Assembly (NCBI GenBank): GCA_017303475.1
Contig: JAFLBO010000001.1
Location: 1 to 64,000, forward strand
Origin: Chitinophagales bacterium
GTDB taxonomy: Bacteria > Bacteroidota > Bacteroidia > Chitinophagales > Saprospiraceae
Direction of reading: 5' to 3'
DNA length: 64,000 nucleotides
Below the pieces are notes generated by a model, which worked only from the letters and a program-made list of their open reading frames with translations, ran no database searches and had not been told where the DNA came from. This document shows positions 9,001-17,039 of this stretch, in pieces. The position numbers and the translations under genes were made by a program. Each line of letters opens with the position of its first letter. Position 1 is the stretch's first letter.

Positions 9001-9147
9001 TACTTGAAGTTTATAGGCTCCGGAGATGAATTCGCCACAGTCCCAAAGACTACCGGTGGGTTCAGCAGCAAGTCCGAGCACGATGGCTGCGATGCCGAAA
9101 GTGATCCAGCCTGCCAGATTGTTGAGCGTTTTGAAGGAAAAATTCAT
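6091..9147 (-). CDS. DUF2723 multi-pass membrane protein (protein O-glycosyltransferase-like)
   Basis: This 1018-residue protein carries the DUF2723 fold (glycosyltransferase 117/TMEM260-like): about ten or more membrane helices in the first ~620 residues, then a soluble C-terminal half. The conserved N-terminal SLWDCGEFISGAYKLQVVHPPGAP motif, with its Asp and Glu, matches the catalytic-loop region of lipid-linked-sugar transferases. The central NQPPNEPRERDYVLAGSF and FTYGDNDTYPLWYCQEVEGI segments are also family hallmarks. The last ~200 residues look helical and TPR-like. It probably transfers sugars onto secreted proteins in the periplasm, which is known only by analogy. It is transcribed alone, with a -7-like box about 100 bp upstream. 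Confidence 0.88.
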   Translation of the reverse strand: MNFSFKTLNNLAGWITFGIAAIVLGLAAEPTGSLWDCGEFISGAYKLQVVHPPGAPIFLLIGRLFTWVADIFSDNPAHIAYSVNLLSAFSTAAAGMFVCWSTSILARLILVGRDEEPEGGKAIAAVGAGLVAGLCTAFTSSIWFSAVEGEVYAMSTFFTAMTLWATLKWYNLPDNAEADRWLVFAFFSTALSIGVHLLSLLTFPALAMFYYFKKAKKPTVVGTLMAALVGVVFIVGIQKLIIAGIPTMWASFDKLMVNSFGLPFYSGIIPVLLIFGGALWYGLNRAQKTGNGLLQRVVVALGVVVVGYFSYGMVIIRASANTPINMNDPSDPMRLLPYLNREQYGERPLVRGPHFDAQPVGIDSEDRYGRVGNKYQVVDEKVEYEYAASDKALFPRMGDYSQGRPALYRKWIDKQNGTPTFADNIEFFWKYQIGWMYWRYFMWNFSGRQNGEQGYYAWDPTAGNWITGFDAIDAGRIGNQEMLPEYQKNNQGRNKYYMIPFLLGLLGMFFHYRSKPKDFAAIMALFIITGIGIIVYSNQPPNEPRERDYVLAGSFFTYCIWIGLSVLAIWDMLNKSLKGIAAPLATVLALSAPLLMVTQNWDDHSRAHHFASRDYASNFLNSCAPNAIIFTYGDNDTYPLWYCQEVEGIRTDVRVVNLSLIAVDWYIAQLRRAVNNSPAIEMSIPQEQIRGYKRVQIPYLAPRGEQEMDIRQVLKFLSEDHKQESGSGRAFDTYLPTRKMSIPVNKQWFIDNKFVSATDSTLVDTMHIDLGRDKKYIIKDELAMMDIIASNLGKRPIYWAVTCREDKLLGMDDYLQLEGLGLQIVPKKVKSQQDAYGIIGSGGVNTDQMFANIMDKWKWGNFDKERSYVDRSYMPSLQTMRVSIIRLARQLVVEGKKDKAIALVDKYFEVFPQMNFPYDQFTAFMADIYVLSGEKEKAKAKIMEIAAQMEEQFRFYESLNADFKKGYKSDNDYAISTVQNLMKMAANMQDQALLQELDTKFKGYMPGSAKGPMPEMPN

Positions 9148-9246
9148 GTTTTTTCAAGATTTGCAGTCAAGCAGAGACATTTTAACGAAGGTCCAACAGC
9201 TGCCTGCTGCGCATTAATCATGGTTTTCAGGTTTGCAATGACCGCG

Positions 9247-9254
9247 CAAAACTA
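9247..9254 (-). promoter_or_regulatory. Candidate -7 box (TAGTTTTG) for the DUF2723 gene
   Basis: Read on the minus strand, TAGTTTTG fits the Bacteroidota TAnnTTTG consensus and lies about 100 bp upstream of the DUF2723 start at 9147. No clear -33 element was identified. Confidence 0.4.
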
Positions 9255-9286
9255 TAAAAGTCCGCTCAAGTACAGTTTTTCTTTTC

Positions 9287-9328
9287 AAAAACAAAAAACG
9301 GTGAGACAGTAAAACTGCCTCACCGTTT
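9287..9328 (-). terminator. Rho-independent terminator of the thioredoxin gene
   Basis: A 14-bp stem (9296-9309 with 9315-9328, one G-U pair) is followed on the minus strand by a T-rich tract. It lies 48 bp downstream of the thioredoxin stop. Confidence 0.8.
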
Positions 9329-9375
9329 GAAAAAAGGATGAATTTGACCCTGTTTCAGGTCAGAAAATGCAGGAT

Positions 9376-9693
9376 TTACAACAATGCGTCAATGCGCTCC
9401 TGCAGTACTTTTTTTGTAGTTGCGCCTACAACCTTATCTTTAAGTTCTCCACCTTTGAAAATCAGGAACGTTGGAATGCCCCGGACATTGTAATTGGTTG
9501 GAACTTCAGGATTTTCATCAACATTGAGTTTGCCGATTACTGCGCGACCTTCATAGTCTGCAGACAGTTCATCAATAACAGGTGTCATTGCACGGCATGG
9601 TCCACACCATTCTGCCCACAAATCAATCAGGGTTACTTTTTCGCTGCTCAAAACATCCGTTTTGAAGCTGGCATCTGTGAATTCTTGTGCCAT
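9376..9693 (-). CDS. Thioredoxin
   Basis: A 105-residue thioredoxin of standard length with the active site WCGPC (Cys30 and Cys33) in LIDLWAEWCGPCRAM and the cis-proline loop RGIPTFLIF. It is a cytoplasmic disulfide reductase that would serve partners such as MsrA and peroxiredoxins. The gene is monocistronic by appearance, with a strong -7 box at 9762-9769 and a clear terminator. The start codon is supported by alignment of the short N-terminus with typical TrxA proteins. Which of several thioredoxins this is in the genome cannot be told here. Confidence 0.96.
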   Translation of the reverse strand: MAQEFTDASFKTDVLSSEKVTLIDLWAEWCGPCRAMTPVIDELSADYEGRAVIGKLNVDENPEVPTNYNVRGIPTFLIFKGGELKDKVVGATTKKVLQERIDALL

Positions 9694-9761
9694 ATTTAGT
9701 GGTAATTTAATTTAAGCAAGTTTGAAATCAGTGTTGTAACGCCTATCAGGCGAATTGGTTG

Positions 9762-9769
9762 CAAAGGTA
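9762..9769 (-). promoter_or_regulatory. -7 box (TACCTTTG) for the thioredoxin gene
   Basis: TACCTTTG followed by C on the minus strand is an exact match to the Bacteroidota TAnnTTTG element and sits about 70 bp upstream of the thioredoxin start. Confidence 0.6.
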
Positions 9770-9836
9770 TGTCTGATTTGTGCTGCTTTAACGCTGAATA
9801 GGTAAAAAATGTCCGCGTGCAAACAATTGCTTATTT

Positions 9837-10472
9837 TCAGAAACTGGCAAACCACTCCTGGATTTGTGCTAAAAATGAGGTGAAAAGTTGTGGTTCGAAC
9901 ACAATGGGGAACAAAAAACCAAATACAGCCCCGTAATAGTGAGCGGTATGGTCAATATTGTCTCGTCCGCGTTTTGCCTCGTATGCGCTAAACCAAAGGT
10001 ACATGATCCCGAAAATGAATCCCGGAATACCAATCGGGATGAAAAACAGGTACAGTTTGTTGGTTGGCATCATCAAAATGGAGGCAAACAATACGGCAGC
10101 AACAGCCCCTGAGGCTCCAATACTGGCAAATCCCGGGGTTTTCCGGTACTTAAAAAAGGTGGCTGAGGATGCGGCTACAATGGCTGCCAGGTAAAAAATC
10201 AGGTAAACCATTCGGCCAACTTCAGGAAAAATGTACACAAACCACTGCTCAACTACCCGCCCAAAATAGTACAACGTAATCATGTTGAAAGCCAGGTGCA
10301 TCACATCTGCATGCAGAAAACCGCTTGTGAGCCAGCGGTAGTATTCGCCATGCTTTACCTCTTCATAAGGCCAGTGTTTGAGCTTGTAAGTCCAGTAATG
10401 GTTGTTCAGTGCCATGATGGAAATCAGGCAAGTGAAACCGATTATGATATGGTTGATTTCTAATGCGTACAT
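9837..10472 (-). CDS. Rhomboid family intramembrane serine protease
   Basis: A 211-residue polytopic membrane protein with about six helices. The catalytic serine is Ser121 in SIGASGAVAAVLF (family motif GxSG), and the catalytic histidine is His178 in DHTAHYYGAVFGF. The first loop contains EYYRWLTSGFLHADVMHLAFNM, the conserved L1 region with the His/Asn pair. Rhomboids cleave transmembrane substrates within the membrane. It sits 53 bp after RlmH on the same strand. The substrate is unknown. Confidence 0.93.
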   Translation of the reverse strand: MYALEINHIIIGFTCLISIMALNNHYWTYKLKHWPYEEVKHGEYYRWLTSGFLHADVMHLAFNMITLYYFGRVVEQWFVYIFPEVGRMVYLIFYLAAIVAASSATFFKYRKTPGFASIGASGAVAAVLFASILMMPTNKLYLFFIPIGIPGFIFGIMYLWFSAYEAKRGRDNIDHTAHYYGAVFGFLFPIVFEPQLFTSFLAQIQEWFASF

Positions 10473-10525
10473 TGGGAGTGTTTTAGTGTTTTGGTGTTTT
10501 GATGCCTTTGTAACCTTTATGTCTT

Positions 10526-10996
10526 CTATTCGTTGTGGTAGGGTTCGTTTTTTAGTATAGTCATGGCCCGGTAGAGTTGTTCCAGGCAGAATAACCGCAC
10601 CATTTGGTGACTGAAAGTCATTTTAGACAGTGCAAGCGATTCATTGGATCGGGTGTAAACATCGGGGGAAAATCCGAATGCTCCACCAATCAGGAACACC
10701 ATTTTTCTTCGGGAGTTTCCCAGACGTTTTTCCATCCAGCGGGAAAGTTCCATAGAACTGAATTGCTGCCCGTGTTCATCGAGCAACACCAGCCAATCAT
10801 CCGGAGCAAGTTTGGAGAGAATTAGTTTGGCCTCCTCTTTCTTTATGTTGTCGGGATCTGTGGTTTTTACCTTTACATCCGGTAGAATTTGCAGCGTGAA
10901 AGGCAGGTAGTTTTTGAGTCGTTTTTCGAACAACTCAATGCCTGTTTCCAGGTATTTTTCATTGGTTTTGCCAATGGCCCAAAGTTCAACTTTCAT
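10526..10996 (-). CDS. 23S rRNA pseudouridine(1915)-N3-methyltransferase
   Basis: This 156-residue SPOUT methyltransferase methylates pseudouridine 1915 in helix 69 of 23S rRNA on assembled ribosomes. Family signatures are LLDEHGQQFSS, the knot sequence VFLIGGAFGFSPDVY, and the C-terminus RAMTILKNEPYHNE, which is nearly invariant in RlmH. The length is standard. The start is 13 bp after the stop of the AhpD-like gene, so the two are probably cotranscribed, followed by the rhomboid gene. Confidence 0.96.
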   Translation of the reverse strand: MKVELWAIGKTNEKYLETGIELFEKRLKNYLPFTLQILPDVKVKTTDPDNIKKEEAKLILSKLAPDDWLVLLDEHGQQFSSMELSRWMEKRLGNSRRKMVFLIGGAFGFSPDVYTRSNESLALSKMTFSHQMVRLFCLEQLYRAMTILKNEPYHNE

Positions 10997-11009
10997 AAAT
11001 GGTAATGAT

Positions 11010-11600
11010 TCAGACGTGTTTACCTCCGGTCCATCCCTGAGCCCCCAGGTAATGCCGGCCGCTTTCCTGTGCAGGTGTTTCCAGGCTGGTGCCCATACTG
11101 TCGTTCCAGCGGTTTAAGTATCCAAAAAGTGCAATAACTCCCAGAATTTCCACGATTTCGCCTTCATCCCAATGTTGATGCAGGTTTGCTGAAATGTTGG
11201 CATCAACTCCGTTGGGTATGGCCGAGGCTGCAATGGCAAAGTCGAGCGCGGCTCTTTCAGCTTCAGAGAATGCCGGGTGGGTTTTATACGACCAAATATG
11301 CTGCATTTTATTTTCATTTGCGCCGTAGCGCTCCGCAGCTCGGATGGTATGTGCCTGGCAATACTGACAACCGGCAGTCAGAGAAGCCACGTAGCCAATG
11401 AGTCGCTTGAGATCACTTGTTACACGGCCCTGATTTTGCATAACAGCCATGTTTAAGCCAATAAAAGCCTTTGCAATGGCAGGCCTGCGTTGCATGGTGA
11501 GCACGGAATTAGGGCAAAAACCAAGTGTTTCGTTGAAAAAACGCGCCAATTCAGCAACTTCGGGATCGTGGTCGGGTGGGAGAGGATTAATGAGTGGCAT
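11010..11600 (-). CDS. Carboxymuconolactone decarboxylase / AhpD-like peroxidase
   Basis: A 196-residue all-helical protein of the CMD/AhpD family. The redox motif is visible in AGCQYCQAHTIRAAERYG (CxxC followed by a histidine), as in peroxidase-related enzymes that reduce alkyl hydroperoxides. I use the Met at 11600 (MPLINPLPPDHDP) rather than the ATG at 11648, because the extra residues have no family resemblance and overlap the divergent msrA upstream region. A box similar to -7 (TACCTTTA) lies at 11617-11624 on the minus strand. Together with MsrA, thioredoxin and OsmC it marks an oxidative-stress neighbourhood. Confidence 0.85.
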   Translation of the reverse strand: MPLINPLPPDHDPEVAELARFFNETLGFCPNSVLTMQRRPAIAKAFIGLNMAVMQNQGRVTSDLKRLIGYVASLTAGCQYCQAHTIRAAERYGANENKMQHIWSYKTHPAFSEAERAALDFAIAASAIPNGVDANISANLHQHWDEGEIVEILGVIALFGYLNRWNDSMGTSLETPAQESGRHYLGAQGWTGGKHV

Positions 11601-11716
11601 ATCAAAATATTTCGGGTAAAGGTAGTGTAAAGGTCCTGGGAACAACAACTCCTACTTTAGCGCATAAACCAAGAAACTCTTTCCACGTTAATACGTTAAA
11701 CCATGAAATAAAACAC

Positions 11717-12373
11717 ATGAAATTTTCCATCCTATTTGCTTTGATTACTTCCATGGGAGTTGCCTGTGGCGCTGATCAACCCAATCAATCCATTCCTGTT
11801 TCCGACATGCAAACTGTAACTCAAGGTTCCCCGATGCCTTCCGGGAAGACAGAAATTGCTACCCTGGGTGGCGGCTGTTTCTGGTGTGTGGAGGCTATTT
11901 ATCAAGACCTAAAAGGGGTCAGTAAGGTAGAAAGCGGCTATTCGGGCGGGCATATAGACAAGCCCACTTACCGGGAAGTTTGTTCCGGATTAACCGGCCA
12001 TGCAGAAGTTATTCAGGTAACCTTCGATCCTGAGGTTATTTCATACCGGGATATCCTGCGGATCTTTTTCACTGTGCATGATCCTACAACCCTTAATCGG
12101 CAGGGAAATGATAAGGGCACTCAGTACCGAAGTGTAATTTACTACCACTCGGAAGAACAAAAGAAAATCGCAGAAGAGGTAAAAGTAGAGGCCAAAGAGG
12201 CTTGGGATGATCCCATTGTAACTGAAATCAGCGCATTCGATAAGTTCTTTAAAGCTGAGGATTACCACCAGAACTACTACAAAGACAATCCGAACGAGGG
12301 ATACTGCTCTTTCATTATTGCACCAAAAGTGAAAAAGTTTCGGGAGAAGTTTAAAGACAGGCTTAAGCAGTAG
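11717..12373 (+). CDS. Peptide-methionine (S)-S-oxide reductase MsrA, probable lipoprotein
   Basis: This 218-residue enzyme reduces methionine-S-sulfoxide in proteins. The catalytic motif GGCFWCVE is at 52-59, with the nucleophile Cys54; the conserved KVESGYSGG and GHAEVIQVTFDP segments follow, then YRSVIYYHSEEQ and the C-terminal EDYHQNYY. The N-terminus (MKFSILFALITSMGVAC) is a hydrophobic export signal ending at a lipobox-like Cys17, so the enzyme is probably anchored in the periplasm. ATG 11717 is chosen because the longer frame (from 11594) has no signal. It is divergent from the AhpD-like gene and ends in a perfect palindrome. Confidence 0.94.
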   Translation: MKFSILFALITSMGVACGADQPNQSIPVSDMQTVTQGSPMPSGKTEIATLGGGCFWCVEAIYQDLKGVSKVESGYSGGHIDKPTYREVCSGLTGHAEVIQVTFDPEVISYRDILRIFFTVHDPTTLNRQGNDKGTQYRSVIYYHSEEQKKIAEEVKVEAKEAWDDPIVTEISAFDKFFKAEDYHQNYYKDNPNEGYCSFIIAPKVKKFREKFKDRLKQ

Positions 12374-12393
12374 GGGAGGGTACTGAGGGGTGT

Positions 12394-12485
12394 TTTTTTA
12401 CCACAAAGGCACGGAGGGCACTAAGAGGCAATACGTTTAAATCGTACTTAACCTCTTAGTGCCCTCCGTGCCTTTGTGGTGAAAA
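12394..12485. repeat. Perfect 29-bp inverted repeat between convergent genes
   Basis: Arms at 12400-12428 and 12452-12480 are perfectly complementary, and flanking T and A runs extend the pairing. The 23-nt loop has a nested TACG/CGTA pair. The purine-rich arm belongs to a repeat type I know from several bacterial phyla. It lies between the msrA stop and the stop of the next gene and could act as a bidirectional transcription stop, although neither side ends in a T-run. Confidence 0.85.
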
Positions 12486-12487
12486 AC

Positions 12488-14296
12488 CTACCGTACAACC
12501 GTCACAGTTCCGCTTCTCCATTCATCCACACCATCCTTGAAGCGTATTCTGGCCTGCCAGGTAAACACCGCCGGAGTGGCTGGTTCTCCGTTGATAGTGC
12601 CATCCCAGGCGGAGGATTGATCGCCGGGCAGGTAGTCTTTGCGTTCGTGCACTAAAGCGCCCCAGCGGCTAACTACTCTGAAATAGATGATTTTTTCCAC
12701 ATCTTCTCCTCCGAATACCTGAAACTGGGCATTGGCTGTATCCTCTGCATCGGGTTTGAAAACTTCAGGGACATAAATGTAGCGGTCCTTACTAACTGCC
12801 ACGATCCGATCATCGGTTGCTGTACAACCTGCGCTGTCTACTGCCGTTAAAGTGTAATGGAAAGAGTTTACAGGGCTGTATCGACAGGTATCGCACAGCA
12901 ATTCCTGCAATTCTGCCGGCTTTATCACGTAATGGTCCACTCTAGCCGGATCACTCAATCCACCTGTGGGCATTAGCGGCAGGCTTTGGCCCAAATGAAT
13001 GCTGATATCCGGCCCCAGGTCGAGCAAAAATTGATCGGGTTCTGTTATCCAAAAACTGGTATCGGACACACAGCCGTCGGAGCTTTCTATTTCAAGGGTG
13101 TGTTGTCCGGGTTCCAAATTCCTGTAAACAGTAATCATACCTAATGGGGCGCCATCCAACGATATCAGGTGCGGTGTGCGACCGCCGGTAATTTCGGCCA
13201 CACGCGCCTCGCCATTGTTGAATCCAAAACAGGTAACCTGGCTCAGGTCAAGACCCGTTACCCTGGGTGTGTCCGGATCGCCTACACGGACTGCCAGGCT
13301 GGAAGAACACCCGTTTAAACTATTGGTAACCAACAAGGTATAAACACCTTTTTGATCCACAAGGGGTTTCAGGCTATTGTTTCCTGATACCACGTTGCCC
13401 ACACTGTCTGCCTGCCAGGAAACATCAAAATCTGCGGTAACAGGCACCGTAACCAGCAATTGAGCGGGCTCTCCGGTACAGGTCAGGTGTTGCAACGTAT
13501 CGCCCTGAATCACAGGCCGATGGGAATCGTCCAGAATTTGTACATTCAAGGTGGCGCTGCATGGCGCTGTTTGACTGCATGAGTTGGCGGCCTGCACACA
13601 GATAGCGCCTCCAACATTGCCCATGGTAATGTTAACCTGGTTGCCGTTGGCTCCGGTAACTGTTACAGGCAAAGGCATGGAATCTATCATAGCCCCAGCC
13701 GGCCCCGACCAGATATAGGCGCCTGCTCCATACACGGGAGGAAGAGAAAACGGCATGGTAGCGCCCGGGCACATTTCCGTTGGACCAGTGAGTTGGCCCA
13801 CTTGCCCCAGAGGCGGCTCATACACTGCACTGTTAGGCGTTACATTCACGGTAAAATCGCATTGATCACCGGCAAAACCATCAATCATTAGGAAATAATT
13901 GTGTCCGGGCGCCAGTCCAATGGTCATGGAAACCGGATTGTTTCCGCCGTTTTGCTCACCATAGATGCATTCAAGCGGTTCGCCGGTGCAATCTTCGTAA
14001 AGAGCCATTTGCAAACCATCGCCATAGGCGCAATTAGATGGGGTAACGGTAAAGGTGGCCTCACCTGCACCTGCTATAAAGCCCATCCATTGGGCATTTT
14101 CCACAGTACCACAAAAATTAGGCACTATTCCGGAAGGGAATCCGGCAGTAGACCCGAAGTATCCGTTGAAATTGCAGTTGATACAGGCAGTTGCACAAGA
14201 TGTAGCAGTGCTACCACCTGCACAGGCTGGCACTAATTGGGCTGATAATGAATAGCTTATGCAGCTAAACCAAAGGAATAGGAGGAAGGATTTCAT
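12488..14296 (-). CDS. Secreted protein with gliding-motility-associated C-terminal domain
   Basis: A 602-residue exported protein with a signal peptide (about 1-19, ending SLSAQ). A jelly-roll-like N-terminal part is followed by PKD/Ig-like segments. A SprB-like repeat lies at about 350-410 (QVTCFGFNNGEARVAEITGG). The CHU_C/gliding-motility-associated domain is at about 515-602, with FQVFGGEDVEKIIYFRVVSRWG and the terminal SGTVTVVR; this type-B tail directs type IX secretion. Its upstream region holds an 8-G run (14341-14348) and the giant 10-bp-repeat palindrome. It is probably a surface adhesin or matrix protein. Confidence 0.85.
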   Translation of the reverse strand: MKSFLLFLWFSCISYSLSAQLVPACAGGSTATSCATACINCNFNGYFGSTAGFPSGIVPNFCGTVENAQWMGFIAGAGEATFTVTPSNCAYGDGLQMALYEDCTGEPLECIYGEQNGGNNPVSMTIGLAPGHNYFLMIDGFAGDQCDFTVNVTPNSAVYEPPLGQVGQLTGPTEMCPGATMPFSLPPVYGAGAYIWSGPAGAMIDSMPLPVTVTGANGNQVNITMGNVGGAICVQAANSCSQTAPCSATLNVQILDDSHRPVIQGDTLQHLTCTGEPAQLLVTVPVTADFDVSWQADSVGNVVSGNNSLKPLVDQKGVYTLLVTNSLNGCSSSLAVRVGDPDTPRVTGLDLSQVTCFGFNNGEARVAEITGGRTPHLISLDGAPLGMITVYRNLEPGQHTLEIESSDGCVSDTSFWITEPDQFLLDLGPDISIHLGQSLPLMPTGGLSDPARVDHYVIKPAELQELLCDTCRYSPVNSFHYTLTAVDSAGCTATDDRIVAVSKDRYIYVPEVFKPDAEDTANAQFQVFGGEDVEKIIYFRVVSRWGALVHERKDYLPGDQSSAWDGTINGEPATPAVFTWQARIRFKDGVDEWRSGTVTVVR

Positions 14297-14350
14297 GTAA
14301 ATCGGATTTTGACATGCTAATGAAAGGATGTAAGATTATTGGGGGGGGAT

Positions 14351-15014
14351 TACAAGTCATTTTAGGTCATTTAGGGTCATTTGGGGTCATTTGGGGTCAT
14401 TTGGGGTCATTTGGGGCCATTTGGGGTCATTTGGGGTCATTTGGGGTCATTTGGGGTCATTTAGGGTCATTTGGGGTCATTTGGAGTCATTTGGAGTCAT
14501 TTGGAGTCATTTGGGGTCATTTGGGGTCATTTGGAGTCATTTAGGGTCATTTGGAGTCATTTAGGGTCATTTGGGGTCATTTTAGGTCATTTAGGGTCAT
14601 TTAATTAACACAGGTTGTGATCCCGGGAGCCGGGACCTACACAAGCAAGGCTATTCGGGTGAATTGGGCCAAGGTATTTCGCAAACTGGGCTTGTGTAGG
14701 TCCTTCGCTACGCTCTGGATGACAACCCACGTTAGTTAAATGACCTAAAATGACTCCCAATGACCATCAAATGACCTAAAATGACTCCAAATGACTCCAA
14801 ATGACTCCAAATGACTCCAAATGACTCCAATTGACCCTAAATGACTCCAAATGATCTAAAATGACCCCAAATGACCTAAAATGACCCCAAATGACCTAAA
14901 ATGACTCCAAATGACCTAAATGACTCCAAATGACCTAAATGACTCCAAATGACCTAAAATGACTCCCAATGACCTAAAATGACTCCCAATGACCCCTAAA
15001 TGACCATCAAATGC
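14351..15014. repeat. Giant palindrome of 10-bp tandem repeats
   Basis: The left arm (14351-14604) is about 25 units of a 10-bp repeat, consensus TTGGGGTCAT with variants TTAGGGTCAT and TTGGAGTCAT. The right arm (14738-15014) is about 27 units of the reverse complement (ATGACTCCAA / ATGACCTAAA). The 133-bp centre continues the pairing (TTAATTAAC... with ...GTTAGTTAA) and has an internal perfect 14-bp stem, 14633-14646 with 14690-14703. It fills the whole gap between two T9SS cargo genes and reaches within 3 bp of the DUF1501 stop. There are no CRISPR-like spacers. Confidence 0.9.
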
Positions 15015-15016
15015 CC

Positions 15017-16681
15017 CTATTTTTGAACCAGCAACTTGATCACTTCGGCCTTGCCGCTGGATTTTTCCTGAATGCGTACGAAGTAGGTGCCGGAAGGCAG
15101 GTTTCTTACATCCAGATAGGCCCTGCTTACGCCTGCCTGTACCCGTATGTTCTGGGATGAAACCAGGGAACCGCCCAGACTGTGCAGGCTGAGTATGGCA
15201 TCATAGTTATGTGTGCCCCTTATAGCCACTTCAGCGCGAACAGAAGTCGGGTTGGGTGATATGCTAGCAGAGAGTGTGTCATTTGTTTTGTCCCAAATAC
15301 CAACTGTGCCGCCTATGTAGCAGTCCGGACTTACCACGGCTGCGTCGTCTATAAGTGGCATTTTGGTATATCCATCAAACATGGTTTCGGTGAGTACCTC
15401 ATTGCTGGCGCCCAGCCAATCCTGTAAAAGGGTGGTAAATACCTGCCGGTAATCAAATTGAGTACCCTGCAACTGGTTGTCGCCGCTGAGGTTATTGAGG
15501 TCCGGGTTGGTGCCATTTACCCCGGCTTTAATGGCTTTGCCAAAGATCATCATTGGTGCAAGGGTACCATGGTCTGTGCCGGCAGAGCCATTTTCCTTGG
15601 CGCAACGGCCAAATTCAGAGAATGTGCAAGCGGTAACCAGATCACCCAACCCCATGGCTTCCAGATCGTTAAAGAAGTACTTGACGGCATCCGACAGGTT
15701 GCGAAGCAAGTCGGCATGGCCGCCGAGGGTGACAATGCCTTCCGGCGCCAGCTGATCGCCGTGGGTGTCGAATCCCCCCATATTGCAGAGGTAAATTTTG
15801 GTTTTGCAACCTCCTTTAATCAATCTGGCGATGGTTTTGAGCTGGTAAGCCAGGGTAGTCTGCGGATAGGCAGTAATGGCGTTTGAACCAGCATTAAAGG
15901 CCTGTGTGATATAAACGGAGTACTCGTCCACCGCTTTCTCCACCCCCATGATGTAGGCAAGTTCGTTCCCATATTCAGAGTCTGGCACATTAGGCAGCGG
16001 TGCACCACCAATGGTTTGCACCAGCGAATAAAAGCCTTCAGGATCCTGGCCATAGAGATTAATCACATTCTGGTGTTCGGTTTCAGAGTGGAATCCAAGA
16101 GAAGGATTCGGATCTCCTACCTGAATACCAAGCGGATACACCTTATCAGGCGGCACCGGAGCGCCCAGTACATCCGGATACATAGCCTGCAAAGCACGCG
16201 CCATCCAGCCGGATTTGATATTAAACTTTTCCGGAGTGCCATCACCTCCGCTCATCCAAAGGTCGGTGCCTTTAAAGTGTGAGCCGTTAAGCCCTTCATA
16301 ACCAACTCCTTGTACTACGCTCATCCAGCCTTTGTCATACAATTCTTTCATCCCGGTCATCACAGGGTGCAATCCCACCTGATCGGCGTAGGGCAGCGTG
16401 TTGTCAAGTTTGATAAACTTTTCAGGACCAACTTCCGGCACCTTAATTACCGGTCGCAGTTCGGCATATCGATCATACTGTTGAATGGGAATAATGGTAT
16501 TCAAGCCATCATTGCCACCCTTCAATTGTATGAGAATCAGGATTCGATCCTCCACACCATCGCAGGAGTTCAGAATCTGTGAAATTTTGGAATTAGAAAA
16601 GGGCCGCATAGGGAAACCGTTCACCACAAACGGTGAAACGCCCGCCGCCGGGAATATTTTGAGAAATTTACGACGATTCAT
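15017..16681 (-). CDS. DUF1501 family protein with T9SS type A sorting tail
   Basis: The 554-residue product starts MNRRKFLKIFPAAGVSPFVV, a twin-arginine-like export signal typical of DUF1501 proteins. The body matches the DUF1501 (sulfatase-like) fold: IQLKGGNDGLNTIIPI near residue 50, NMGGFDTHGDQ in the middle, and TFSEFGRCAKENGSAGTDHGT. The last ~80 residues are a T9SS type A domain. Start 16681 is used because the upstream in-frame extension to 16876 is translated from 112-bp tandem repeats. DUF1501 normally sits directly behind a DUF1800 gene; here the pair is split by about 650 bp of repeat-bearing DNA. Confidence 0.92.
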   Translation of the reverse strand: MNRRKFLKIFPAAGVSPFVVNGFPMRPFSNSKISQILNSCDGVEDRILILIQLKGGNDGLNTIIPIQQYDRYAELRPVIKVPEVGPEKFIKLDNTLPYADQVGLHPVMTGMKELYDKGWMSVVQGVGYEGLNGSHFKGTDLWMSGGDGTPEKFNIKSGWMARALQAMYPDVLGAPVPPDKVYPLGIQVGDPNPSLGFHSETEHQNVINLYGQDPEGFYSLVQTIGGAPLPNVPDSEYGNELAYIMGVEKAVDEYSVYITQAFNAGSNAITAYPQTTLAYQLKTIARLIKGGCKTKIYLCNMGGFDTHGDQLAPEGIVTLGGHADLLRNLSDAVKYFFNDLEAMGLGDLVTACTFSEFGRCAKENGSAGTDHGTLAPMMIFGKAIKAGVNGTNPDLNNLSGDNQLQGTQFDYRQVFTTLLQDWLGASNEVLTETMFDGYTKMPLIDDAAVVSPDCYIGGTVGIWDKTNDTLSASISPNPTSVRAEVAIRGTHNYDAILSLHSLGGSLVSSQNIRVQAGVSRAYLDVRNLPSGTYFVRIQEKSSGKAEVIKLLVQK

Positions 16682-16686
16682 GATAA

Positions 16687-16950
16687 GAGTGTTTGAGTTA
16701 GGGAGTGTTTGAGTGTGCGAGTTGGCGTTGCTTTTGGGTTTGAATGCCGGGGAATGGAATGCAACTGGACTCGTTTTCAACACAGCCACAAATAAATCGA
16801 GTGTTTGAGTTAGGGAGTGTTTGAGTGTGCGAGTTGGCGTTGCTTTTGGGTTTGAATGCCGGGGCATGGAATGCAACTGGACTCGTTTTCAACACAGCCA
16901 CAAATAAATCGAGTGTTTGAGTTAGGGAGTGTTTGAGTGTGCGAGTTGGC
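16687..16950. repeat. 112-bp tandem direct repeat (2.3 copies)
   Basis: Units start at 16687, 16799 and 16911 with an exact 112-bp period; the two full copies differ at one position. Each begins with GAGTGTTTGAG-type microrepeats. The array lies directly upstream of the DUF1501 start codon, so it replaces or duplicates its leader. With the inverted microrepeats at 17304-17332 it flanks the decayed four-helix-bundle gene. Confidence 0.9.
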
Positions 16951-17039
16951 GATGTTTTTGGGTTAGGGTATTGCTTTTGACTGGCACATGCCCTATATTT
17001 GTACGACACTGTTTTTCTCCAACAAACCACTTTTTGAAA

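Noticed and set aside
14314..14544. 76-codon frame with GVIWGHLGSFG repeats
   Set aside because: A direct translation of the 10-bp repeat; no leader and no family.
14351..15014. CRISPR array
   Set aside because: The units are 10 bp and contiguous, without unique spacers, and no cas genes are present.
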